Shown: piece after piece, positions 35,726 to 43,977 of the stretch
Layout: each line of letters begins with the position of its first letter
How positions within the stretch are numbered: position 1 is the stretch's first letter
Origin: Kocuria dechangensis
GTDB taxonomy: Bacteria > Actinomycetota > Actinomycetes > Actinomycetales > Micrococcaceae
NCBI RefSeq assembly: GCF_014636775.1
Contig: NZ_BMEQ01000016.1
Span: 1-64,000, forward strand
Reading direction: 5' to 3'
DNA: 64,000 bases
Notes under the pieces: model-generated
What the model was told of the DNA's origin: nothing
Databases searched by the model: none
Seen by the model: only the letters and a program-made list of their open reading frames with translations
Program-made: the position numbers and the translations under genes

Positions 35726-36331
35726 GTGAGCAACGGCGAGCAGCCCGGCGGCCCCACGCCCGGCCCCGACAGCCCCCCCTCCCAGGGGACGCAGGGGGTC
35801 CTGTTCGACGACTCCGTGGTCCGCGACGAGTCGGTCGGCTACCGCGGTCCCACGGCCTGCAAGGCCGCCGGGATCACCTACCGGCAGCTGGACTACTGGG
35901 CGCGCACCGGGCTCGTGGAGCCCACCGTCCGCGGCGCCTCCGGCTCCGGCACGCAGCGCCTCTACAGCTTCCGGGACATCCTGGTGCTCAAGATCGTCAA
36001 GCGGCTCCTGGACACCGGCGTCTCCCTCCAGCAGATCCGCACCGCGGTGGGCGCGCTGCGCGCCCGCGGCGTCGAGGACCTCGCCCAGCTCACCATGATG
36101 AGCGACGGCGCCAGCGTCTACGCGTGCACGTCCCCGCACGAGGTCATCGACCTGGTCCAGGGCGGGCAGGGCGTGTTCGGCATCGCCGTCGGCCGCGTCT
36201 GGCGGGAGGTCGAGGGCACCCTTGCGGCCATGCCGGGCGAGCACGCCGGGGACGCCCCGGGCCCGAAAGGGAGCCCGTTTCCCGACGACGAGCTCTCGGC
36301 GCGGCGGGCCCGCCGCCAGAGCGCCGTCTGA
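35726..36331 (+). CDS. MerR-family regulator, Rv1830-type
   Basis: A 201-residue MerR-like regulator. The HTH is GPTACKAAGITYRQLDYWARTGLVEPT (about 45-70), with RLYSFRDILVLKIVKRLLDTGVSLQQIRTAV as the second MerR helix pair. A small C-terminal sensor-like part (SVYACTSPHEVIDLVQGGQGVFGIAVGRVW) follows. GTG 35726 follows AGGAGG; upstream in-frame starts have no ribosome binding site. Follows ftsR and BFN as in mycobacteria. Targets not readable. Confidence 0.87.
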   Translation: MSNGEQPGGPTPGPDSPPSQGTQGVLFDDSVVRDESVGYRGPTACKAAGITYRQLDYWARTGLVEPTVRGASGSGTQRLYSFRDILVLKIVKRLLDTGVSLQQIRTAVGALRARGVEDLAQLTMMSDGASVYACTSPHEVIDLVQGGQGVFGIAVGRVWREVEGTLAAMPGEHAGDAPGPKGSPFPDDELSARRARRQSAV

Positions 36332-36368
36332 GCCCGGTCCGCCGGCTCGGGGCTGACGCGCCTGCCGG

Positions 36369-37169
36369 TCAGGCCGCGGCGTCGAGCAGGCCCTCCAGGA
36401 TGGCCGTGTAGCGGCCGGAGATGTCCCGCGCCTCGGCGCCCGGCCAGCGGTGGATGGGCCACGCCGCCCCCTGCGCCTGCTGCCACACCGGCAGGTCCGG
36501 GACGACCGGGTCCACCAGCAGCGGCCCGAACAGCTCCTGCAGCTCCGCCAGGCGGTGCCTGTGCTCCACGGAGGAGTGCCGCACCTTGTTCACCACCACC
36601 CCCGCCGCCGGAACGGCCCAGGTGCGGCTCTGCTCGAACTGGGCGATCGCGGTCATCGTGCGCTTGGTGCCCGCCACCGAGAACAGGGACGGCTCCGCGA
36701 CGGAGAGCACCTTGTCGCTCGCCGCCCAGGCGGTGCGCGTGAGCGCGCTGAGCGTGGGCGGGCAGTCCACCAGCACCAGGTCGTAGCCCCGGGCGTCGGC
36801 CAGGGCCCGCTCCAGCCGGCCCAGGTCCCGGTCCCGGTACTCCGAGCGGTCCAGGTGGGAGGAGCGCGCCGAGCCGGGGGCGACGTCGAGGGACTTCGAG
36901 TCGCGGCCCTCGCGCACGGCCCACGCCGAGGCCATCACCACCCGGTCGAGGGACCCGCGCCGCGGCCGGCGGAGCACCTCGCCGATGTCCTGGCCGCGGG
37001 CCGGGTGCACGCCCAGGCCGGTCGTGGCGTCGGCGTGGGGGTCGAGGTCCACCACGAGGGTCGGGACGCCGGCCTCCAGGGCCGCCGAGGCGATCCCGAG
37101 GGTCACCGAGGACTTGCCGACACCACCCTTGAGGCTGCTGACGCTGACGATCTGCACGGGAGGGGACAC
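36369..37169 (-). CDS. Orphan ParA/MinD-like ATPase
   Basis: A 266-residue ParA-like ATPase. Walker A KGGVGKSS is at 14-21, VVDLDPHADAT is Walker A', and LVLVDCPPTLSALTRTA is Walker B. DKVLSVAEPSLFSVAGTKRTMTAI is the conserved nucleotide-responsive region. No parB or parS neighbour. Convergent with the merR gene. GTG 37169 begins just before the first strand; longer starts encode a Pro/Arg-rich unlikely head. Its cargo is unknown; a second ParA-like protein is at 24.3 kb. Confidence 0.83.
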   Translation of the reverse strand: MSPPVQIVSVSSLKGGVGKSSVTLGIASAALEAGVPTLVVDLDPHADATTGLGVHPARGQDIGEVLRRPRRGSLDRVVMASAWAVREGRDSKSLDVAPGSARSSHLDRSEYRDRDLGRLERALADARGYDLVLVDCPPTLSALTRTAWAASDKVLSVAEPSLFSVAGTKRTMTAIAQFEQSRTWAVPAAGVVVNKVRHSSVEHRHRLAELQELFGPLLVDPVVPDLPVWQQAQGAAWPIHRWPGAEARDISGRYTAILEGLLDAAA

Positions 37170-37499
37170 CCTTCGCTCGCGGGAAAACGGGGGGACACGG
37201 CGGGCCGCCGCCGGGCAGCGGGGGTCGGCGGAACGGGCACGGTCCGCGCCCATCCTAGCCGGGCTGCGGCCCCGCCCCGGGCGCGGCGCGGGGGAGGGGC
37301 CGGACCGGGCCGTGCCCCGACCCGGAGGCGGCGCGCCGAACCGTTGTGTGACGCCCCTCACGGACTGCCGCGGAGCGGCGTGGTTGACTTGTGGCACGGC
37401 TCACGAGGGGCGATCCTGACCTCGTCCGTATGAATGCACGACTCCAGACGATGAGTGCCCGGGCGTCCGCCGGACGCGCCGGGTGCGGAACGGTTGTAG
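37170..37499. other. Divergent intergenic region between the orphan ParA and pyc
   Basis: A 330-nt gap without a credible gene. It contains a CRP-like site (37347-37362) and a weak TTGTGG-17-GATCCT pair (37389-37394 and 37412-37417) that could start pyc mRNA. A TTGACT at 37384 has no -10 at good spacing. Confidence 0.6.
37347..37362. promoter_or_regulatory. CRP/GlxR-like site TGTGA-N6-TCACG
   Basis: TGTGA (37347-37351), six bases, then TCACG (37358-37362) matches the CRP consensus TGTGA-N6-TCACA at nine of ten bases. It lies about 60-70 nt upstream of a possible pyc start. Confidence 0.4.
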
Positions 37500-40400
37500 A
37501 TGTTCTCCAAGATCCTGGTCGCCAACCGCGGCGAGATCGCGATCCGCGCGTTCCGTGCCGCGTACGAGCTCGGCGCCAAGACCGTGGCGGTGTTCCCGTA
37601 CGAGGACCGCAACTCGATCCACCGCCAGAAGGCCGACGAGGCCTACCAGATCGGGGAGGAGGGCCACCCCGTGCGGGCCTACCTCGACGTCGAGGAGATC
37701 ATCCGGGTCGCCAAGGAGTCCGGGGCGGACGCGATCTACCCCGGCTACGGCTTCCTGTCCGAGAACCCGGACCTGGCCCGCGCCGCAGCCCGGGAGGGGA
37801 TCACGTTCGTGGGCCCGAAGGCCGAGATCCTGGAGCTGGCCGGCAACAAGGTCGCGGCCCTGAAGGCCGCCAAGCGCGCCGGGATCCCCACGCTGGCCTC
37901 GACGGAGCCCTCGGCGGACGCCGAGGAGCTGCTGGGGCAGGCGGCGGGGATCGGGTTCCCGATCTTCGTCAAGGCCGTCGCCGGCGGCGGCGGGCGCGGG
38001 ATGCGCCGGGTGGAGACCCCCGAGGCGCTGCCCGAGGCGCTGGCCGCGGCGATGCGCGAGGCCGACACCGCCTTCGGGGACCCCACGGTGTTCCTGGAGC
38101 AGGCGGTGCTGCGCCCGCGCCACATCGAGGTGCAGATCCTCGCCGACAACGAGGGCAGCATCGTCCACCTCTTCGAGCGCGACTGCTCCCTGCAGCGCCG
38201 CCACCAGAAGGTCGTGGAGATCGCCCCGGCGCCGAACCTCGACGAGGGCATCCGCCAGGCCCTGCACCGCGACGCGGTGAAGTTTGCCAAGGAACTGGGC
38301 TACGTCAACGCCGGCACCGTCGAGTTCCTCGTCGACACCGCCGGGGAGCGGGCCGGGCAGCACGTGTTCATCGAGATGAACCCCCGCATCCAGGTGGAGC
38401 ACACCGTGACCGAGGAGATCACCGACGTCGACCTCGTCCAGTCCCAGCTGCGGATCGCGGCGGGCGAGACGCTGGCGGACCTCGGCATCGCCCAGGAGGA
38501 GCTCACGGTGCGGGGCGCGGCCCTGCAGTGCCGGATCACCACCGAGGACCCCGCCAACGGGTTCCGCCCCGACGTCGGCACCATCACCGCCTACCGCTCC
38601 GCGGGCGGCGCCGGGGTGCGCCTGGACGGCGGCACCGTCTACGCCGGGGCGGAGGTCTCCCCGCACTTCGACTCGATGCTCGTGAAGCTCACCTGCCGCG
38701 GCCGCGACTACCCCACCGCGGTGCACCGCTCCCAGCGTGCCCTGGCCGAGTTCCGCATCCGCGGGGTGGCCACCAACATCCAGTTCCTGCAGGCCGTGCT
38801 CGCCGACCCGGAGTTCCTGGCCGGCAACGTGGCCACGGACTTCATCGAGCGCCGCCCGGAGCTGCTGGAGGCCCGGACCTCCGGGGACCGGGCCACCAAG
38901 GCCCTGACCTGGCTGGCCGAGGTCACGGTGAACAAGCCCAACGGGGAGCGGGTGGAGGGCATCGACCCCCGCACCAAGCTGCCCCACTACCCCGGCGACA
39001 AGCAGGACGAGCCCCTGCGGTCCCCGTTCGACGGGCCCTCCGAGCACACCCCGCCGCCGGGCTGGCGGCAGAGGCTGCAGGAACTGGGCCCCGAAGGCTT
39101 CGCGAAGGCCCTGCGGGAGCAGGAGGCCGTGGCCGTGACGTCCACGACGTTCCGCGACGCCCACCAGTCCCTCCTGGCGACCCGCGTGCGCACCCGCGAC
39201 CTGCTCGCCGCGGCCCCGGCCTACGCCCACACCCTCCCGCAGCTGCTCTCGGTCGAGGCCTGGGGCGGGGCGACCTACGACGTCGCCCTGCGCTTCCTCG
39301 GCGAGGACCCCTGGGAGCGGCTGCGGCTGCTGCGGGAGGCGATGCCCAACATCCCGATCCAGATGCTGCTGCGCGGGCGCAACACCGTGGGCTACACCCC
39401 GTACCCCACCGAGGTCACCGACGCGTTCGTGGCCGAGGCGGCGGCGACCGGGGTGGACATCTTCCGGATCTTCGACGCCCTCAACGACGTCGAGCAGATG
39501 CGCCCGGCCATCGACGCGGTCCGGGCCACCGGCACCGCGGTGGCCGAGGTCGCCCTGTGCTACACGGGCAACCTCCTGGACCCCGACGAGGACCTCTACA
39601 CCCTCGACTACTACCTGGAGCTGGCCCAGCAGTGCGTCGACGCCGGCGCACACGTGCTCGCGATCAAGGACATGGCGGGCCTGCTGCGGCCCAGAGCCGC
39701 CGCCAAGCTCGTCACCGCGCTGCGGGAGCGCTTCGAGCTGCCGGTGCACCTGCACACCCACGACACCGCCGGGGGCCAGCTCGCGACGCTGATGGCCGCG
39801 ATCGACGCCGGCGTGGACGCGGTGGACGTGGCCGAGGCCTCGATGGCCGGCACCACGTCGCAGGTCCCGGCCTCGGCGCTGATCGCGGCGCTCGAGGACA
39901 CCGAGCGGGACACCGGCATCCCCCTGGAGGCGGCCAGCGCGCTGGAGCCCTACTGGGAGGTGGTGCGCAAGATGTACGCCCCGTTCGAGTCCGGGCTCAC
40001 CGCCCCCACCGGGCGGGTCTACCGGCACGAGATCCCGGGCGGGCAGCTGTCCAACCTGCGCCAGCAGGCCATCGCCCTGGGGCTGGGGGAGCGCTTCGAG
40101 GCCATCGAGGACATGTACACCGCCGCCAACGCGATGCTCGGGCGGCTGGTGAAGGTCACGCCCTCCTCCAAGGTCGTCGGCGACCTCGCGCTGCAGCTGG
40201 TGGGCATGGGCGTGGACCCGGCCGAGTTCGAGGCGAACCCGCAGAAGTTCGACATCCCCGACTCGGTGATCAGCTTCCTGGCCGGGGAGCTCGGCACCCC
40301 GCCGGGCGGGTGGCCCGAGCCGTTCCGGTCCAAGGCGTTGCAGGGCCGGAACGTGAAGGTCGGGGTCACCGAGCTGGACCCGGAGGACTCGGCGGCGCTG

Positions 40401-40952
40401 ACCGGGGACTCCGCGACCCGCCGCGACACCCTGAATCGCCTGCTCTTCGCCGGGCCCACCCGGGACTTCAAGGCCAGCCGGGCCAAGTACGGCGACCTGG
40501 CGCTGCTGCACACCCGCGACTTCCTCTACGGCCTGACCTCCGACCACGAGCACGTCATCTCCCTGGGCAAGGGCGTCCGGCTGCTCGTCACGCTGCAGGC
40601 GATCTCGGAGGCGGACGACAAGGGCATGCGCACCGTCATGGTGACCCTCAACGGCCAGCCCCGCATGGTCGAGGTCCGGGACAAGTCCGTGGCCTCGGCG
40701 GTGCCCGAGACCGAGAAGGCCGACGCCGCCAACCCCGGCCACGTGGCCGCGCCCTTCGCCGGCGCGGTGACCGTGACCGTGGCCGAGGGCGACACCGTCG
40801 AGACCGGGGCGCAGGTCGCCACGATCGAGGCCATGAAGATGGAGGCCTCGATCACCGCCCCCGCCGGGGGCACCGTGAAGCGGATCGCCCTCAAGGGCAT
40901 CACCCAGGTCACCGGCGGGGACCTGCTCCTGGAGCTCGAGCCCGCCCGCTGA
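37500..40952 (+). CDS. pyc: Pyruvate carboxylase
   Basis: A 1150-residue single-chain, biotin-dependent enzyme making oxaloacetate from pyruvate. The biotin carboxylase domain starts FSKILVANRGEIAIR and includes KAVAGGGGRGMR and EMNPRIQVEHTVTEEI. The carboxyltransferase domain (about 535-830) has TTFRDAHQSLLATR, FRIFDALNDV and HTHDTAGG. The C-terminal biotin Lys is Lys1113 in EAMKMEAS. It replenishes the TCA cycle, relevant to the propionate and C4-dicarboxylate genes here. Alone on its strand and closed by a strong terminator. Confidence 0.96.
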   Translation: MFSKILVANRGEIAIRAFRAAYELGAKTVAVFPYEDRNSIHRQKADEAYQIGEEGHPVRAYLDVEEIIRVAKESGADAIYPGYGFLSENPDLARAAAREGITFVGPKAEILELAGNKVAALKAAKRAGIPTLASTEPSADAEELLGQAAGIGFPIFVKAVAGGGGRGMRRVETPEALPEALAAAMREADTAFGDPTVFLEQAVLRPRHIEVQILADNEGSIVHLFERDCSLQRRHQKVVEIAPAPNLDEGIRQALHRDAVKFAKELGYVNAGTVEFLVDTAGERAGQHVFIEMNPRIQVEHTVTEEITDVDLVQSQLRIAAGETLADLGIAQEELTVRGAALQCRITTEDPANGFRPDVGTITAYRSAGGAGVRLDGGTVYAGAEVSPHFDSMLVKLTCRGRDYPTAVHRSQRALAEFRIRGVATNIQFLQAVLADPEFLAGNVATDFIERRPELLEARTSGDRATKALTWLAEVTVNKPNGERVEGIDPRTKLPHYPGDKQDEPLRSPFDGPSEHTPPPGWRQRLQELGPEGFAKALREQEAVAVTSTTFRDAHQSLLATRVRTRDLLAAAPAYAHTLPQLLSVEAWGGATYDVALRFLGEDPWERLRLLREAMPNIPIQMLLRGRNTVGYTPYPTEVTDAFVAEAAATGVDIFRIFDALNDVEQMRPAIDAVRATGTAVAEVALCYTGNLLDPDEDLYTLDYYLELAQQCVDAGAHVLAIKDMAGLLRPRAAAKLVTALRERFELPVHLHTHDTAGGQLATLMAAIDAGVDAVDVAEASMAGTTSQVPASALIAALEDTERDTGIPLEAASALEPYWEVVRKMYAPFESGLTAPTGRVYRHEIPGGQLSNLRQQAIALGLGERFEAIEDMYTAANAMLGRLVKVTPSSKVVGDLALQLVGMGVDPAEFEANPQKFDIPDSVISFLAGELGTPPGGWPEPFRSKALQGRNVKVGVTELDPEDSAALTGDSATRRDTLNRLLFAGPTRDFKASRAKYGDLALLHTRDFLYGLTSDHEHVISLGKGVRLLVTLQAISEADDKGMRTVMVTLNGQPRMVEVRDKSVASAVPETEKADAANPGHVAAPFAGAVTVTVAEGDTVETGAQVATIEAMKMEASITAPAGGTVKRIALKGITQVTGGDLLLELEPAR

Positions 40953-40970
40953 CCGGACACGTCCCGGACC

Positions 40971-41004
40971 GGGCCCGGGTCCTCCCGCGGGAGGACCCGG
41001 GCCC
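40971..41004. terminator. 34-bp perfect palindrome, bidirectional terminator
   Basis: A 15-bp stem (40971-40985 with 40990-41004) encloses CGCG. It lies between the convergent stops of pyc (40952) and the PaaK-like gene (41007). Confidence 0.85.
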
Positions 41005-41006
41005 GT

Positions 41007-42389
41007 TCACGCCGACCGCACCTCGTGGAACTTCCCGCTCCGGTCGGGCCGGGGCGGCTCGTCGGAGTGCTCCACCGAGACCGTGCCGAGCCCCCGCTCG
41101 GCGAGGAACGCGCGCAGCCGGGCGTCCACGGCGGCCCGGAGCGCCGCCGGGTCGGTGCCGGGCTCCGGGTCCAGCCGGACGCTGAGCGTCTCCGGGGTGG
41201 TCCGGACCGCCTGGAACCGGCGCACTCCGGGGGTCTCCCCGACCACGGTGCCCAGGGCCAGGGGCAGGACCGCCACCGTCCCCCCGCCGGCCGCGCGGAA
41301 CACGAGGACGTCGCCGCTGCGCCCCTCCACGCGCACCGCGGGCAGCGGGCTGCCGCACGGGCACGGGCGCGGCAGCACCAGCACCCGGTCCCCGAGGTCG
41401 TAGCGGATCACGGGCTGCACGCGGTTCGTCAGGTCGGTCACCAGGACGGTGTGGGAGACCACCCCGGGAGGGACGGGACGGTGCCGCTCGTCGACCGGCT
41501 CGAACAGGTAGCGGTCCGTGCTGACGTGGAGGGTCCCGTGCCGGCACCCCACGGCCAGCCCCGGCGCCTCGGACGCGGAGTACTGCTCGAGGACCCGGCA
41601 GCCCAGGGCGGCCGCGATCCGGCCGCGGGCCGCTGCGGTGAGGGCCTCCCCGGAGGTCAGGGCCAGCAGGGGCGCGATCCTGAGCCGTCCCGCGTCCTGC
41701 TCGGCCGCCAGTAGCGCGATCGCGCTCGGGTACCCCAGCAGCGCCGTGGGCCGAAAGGCGTTGAGCTCCGCGACGAGGTCGGGCAGCGGCCTGAGCACCG
41801 ACAGGACGCGGACGCGCCGGGCCACCAGGCGGCTGCGCCGGCGGGCGTCCTCCGCCACCACGACCCCTCCGAAGTGCCCGCCCGTGGCGACCAGCACGGC
41901 CTCGCGCAGTCCGTGCCGCAGCAGGGCCGGCAGGTCCCGGGCCGTGAGGAGGCTCCGCCGGGCGCGCACGCGGACCACGACGTTCATGACGGTCCACGAG
42001 GAGCGGTCGTGCAGCAGGACGACCGGCACCCCGGTGCTCCCGGAGCTCGTGAACGCCCGGTACCGCCCGAGGTACAGCCGCCCGACCATGGTCCCGTCGG
42101 CGAGGAAGTCCCGGCGCAGCGCCTCCAGGGTGACCTCGGGGTCGGTCACCCACTCGTCGAAGTGGGCCATCAGCTCGCGCTTGGTCACCGGCGGCAGCAG
42201 CCGCGGGTCCTCGACGTCGGCGGGGACGTCCCGGTACAGCCGGCGGTAGTACGGCGAGCTCCGCCGGGCGTGCCGCACGAGCGCGGCCAGGCGGGCCCGC
42301 TGCCGCCGCGCGAGCGCCTCCGTCCCGGCGTGCTCGACCCACCAGGTGTCCCACGCGACGGCCAGTGCCCGCCACCCGTCGTGCTCCAC
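41007..42389 (-). CDS. PaaK/CapK-like adenylate-forming enzyme
   Basis: A 460-residue member of the phenylacetate-CoA ligase family of adenylate-forming enzymes. The ATP-binding loop is FTSSGSTGVPVVLLHD; LEQYSASEAPGLAVGC, VTDLTNRVQPVIRYDLGD and a cysteine pair in CPCGSPLPAV are family features. The N-terminus (QRARLAALVRHARRSSPYYRRL) matches PaaK-like proteins. There are no phenylacetate genes nearby, so the acid it activates is unknown. GTG 42389 follows GGGAGGGG. Divergent from mycothione reductase with 102 nt between. Confidence 0.8.
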   Translation of the reverse strand: MEHDGWRALAVAWDTWWVEHAGTEALARRQRARLAALVRHARRSSPYYRRLYRDVPADVEDPRLLPPVTKRELMAHFDEWVTDPEVTLEALRRDFLADGTMVGRLYLGRYRAFTSSGSTGVPVVLLHDRSSWTVMNVVVRVRARRSLLTARDLPALLRHGLREAVLVATGGHFGGVVVAEDARRRSRLVARRVRVLSVLRPLPDLVAELNAFRPTALLGYPSAIALLAAEQDAGRLRIAPLLALTSGEALTAAARGRIAAALGCRVLEQYSASEAPGLAVGCRHGTLHVSTDRYLFEPVDERHRPVPPGVVSHTVLVTDLTNRVQPVIRYDLGDRVLVLPRPCPCGSPLPAVRVEGRSGDVLVFRAAGGGTVAVLPLALGTVVGETPGVRRFQAVRTTPETLSVRLDPEPGTDPAALRAAVDARLRAFLAERGLGTVSVEHSDEPPRPDRSGKFHEVRSA

Positions 42390-42478
42390 GGCGCCCCTCC
42401 CGCCTGCCGGTCGGACCACTGTAGGGCCGCCCCCCACCGGGACGCCAGGGCCGGAGCGGCGCCCGCGGGGGCCGCGCA

Positions 42479-42484
42479 TAGGAT
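42479..42484 (+). promoter_or_regulatory. -10 (TAGGAT) of leaderless mtr mRNA
   Basis: TAGGAT ends 7 nt before the ATG at 42492, which would put the transcription start at the start codon. No ribosome binding site precedes the ATG. Confidence 0.5.
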
Positions 42485-42491
42485 GGTCGCC

Positions 42492-43949
42492 ATGCGACAC
42501 TTCGACCTCATCATCATCGGCTCCGGCTCCGGCAACTCGATCCTCACCGAGGACTACGAGGGCCTGGACGTGGCGCTCGTGGACGGCGGGACGTTCGGGG
42601 GCACGTGCCTGAACGTCGGCTGCATCCCCACCAAGATGTACGCGTACCCCGCCACCGTCGCCCGGCACGCCCGCGAGGTGGAGCGGCTCGGGGTCGAGGC
42701 GGAGGTCACCCGCGTGCGCTGGCGGGAGATGCGGGACCGGATCTTCGGGCGCATCGACGCGATCTCCCGCGGCGGGCTCGACTACCGCCGGTCGCTGCCC
42801 CACGTGACCGTCTACGCGGAGCACGTGCGCTTCACGGGGCCCAGGACCCTCCGCACGGCCTCGGGGGAGGAGCTGACGGCCGAGCAGATCGTCGTCGCCG
42901 CCGGGTCCCGGCCGGTGCTGCCCGAGGTCCCGGGCATCGACCTGCCGCAGGTGCACACCTCGGACACCGTCATGCGGATCGAGGAGCTGCCCCGCCGGGT
43001 GGTGGTCGTGGGCGGCGGCTACATCGGCGCGGAGTTCGCCCACGTCTTCTCGAGCCTCGGCTCACGGGTCACCCAGGTCAACCGCTCGCACCGCATCCTG
43101 CGCTACCACGACCCCGAGATCGCCGAGCGCTTCGCCCGGGAGGCGGCCCGGCAGTGGAAGCTCGAGATGGGCTGGGCCCTGGCCTCGGTGACCGAGGCGG
43201 AGGGGGAGGACGGCGCCGTGACCGCCACCTTCACCGACCCGGAGGACCCGACGCTGACGATGCAGATCCCGGCCGACGTCGTGCTGGTGGCCACCGGCCG
43301 GCGGCCCAACACCGACCTCCTCGACGTCGCGGCGGCCGGGCTCGACGTCCGGGAGGACGGGCTGCTGGCCGTGGACGAGCAGCAGCGCGCGCTCGCCGGG
43401 GGCACCCCGGCCGAGGGCGTCTGGGCCCTCGGCGACATCAGCTCGCCCTACCAGCTCAAGCACGTGGCCAACGCCGAGGCCCGGACCGTCCAGCACAACC
43501 TGATGCACCCCGGCAGCCTGCGCGCCACCGACCACCGGTTCGTGCCCTCCGCGGTGTTCACGAGCCCGCAGATCGCCTCCGTGGGGATGACCCAGGCGGA
43601 GGCGGAGCAGTGGGCGGTGGAGCACGGCACCGAGATCACCACGAAGGTCCAGGACTACGGCTCGACCGCCTACGGGTGGGCCATGGAGGACCACGTGGGG
43701 CTGTGCAAGCTCATCGCGGAGAAGGGCACGGGCCGGCTGCTGGGCGCGCACCTGATCGGCGAGGAGGCGTCGGTGCTCATCCAGCCGCTCGTGCAGGCGA
43801 TGTCCTTCGGCCTGGACGCGCACACCATGGCCCGCGGCCAGTACTGGATCCACCCGGCGCTGAGCGAGGTCGTGGAGAACGCCCTGCTGGGCCTCGAGGT
43901 CCCGGAGCACTCGCCCCTGGCCCCCGAGGCCCTCGTGGCGCGCCGCTGA
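42492..43949 (+). CDS. mtr: Mycothione reductase
   Basis: A 485-residue NADPH-dependent flavoprotein disulfide reductase that recycles mycothiol, the actinobacterial thiol. The FAD motif is IIIGSGSGNSI (GxGxGN in place of GxGxxG, as in Mtr), the redox cysteines are Cys39 and Cys44 (GGTCLNVGCIPTK), the NADPH motif is VVVGGGYIGAEFA, and the partner-subunit HPALSE (His-Glu) is near the C-terminus. The in-frame ATG at 42483 (M-V-A-M) is possible, but TAGGAT placement favours 42492. Confidence 0.92.
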   Translation: MRHFDLIIIGSGSGNSILTEDYEGLDVALVDGGTFGGTCLNVGCIPTKMYAYPATVARHAREVERLGVEAEVTRVRWREMRDRIFGRIDAISRGGLDYRRSLPHVTVYAEHVRFTGPRTLRTASGEELTAEQIVVAAGSRPVLPEVPGIDLPQVHTSDTVMRIEELPRRVVVVGGGYIGAEFAHVFSSLGSRVTQVNRSHRILRYHDPEIAERFAREAARQWKLEMGWALASVTEAEGEDGAVTATFTDPEDPTLTMQIPADVVLVATGRRPNTDLLDVAAAGLDVREDGLLAVDEQQRALAGGTPAEGVWALGDISSPYQLKHVANAEARTVQHNLMHPGSLRATDHRFVPSAVFTSPQIASVGMTQAEAEQWAVEHGTEITTKVQDYGSTAYGWAMEDHVGLCKLIAEKGTGRLLGAHLIGEEASVLIQPLVQAMSFGLDAHTMARGQYWIHPALSEVVENALLGLEVPEHSPLAPEALVARR

Positions 43950-43977
43950 GGCCCACCGCTGAGGCCCGCCGGGCGGG

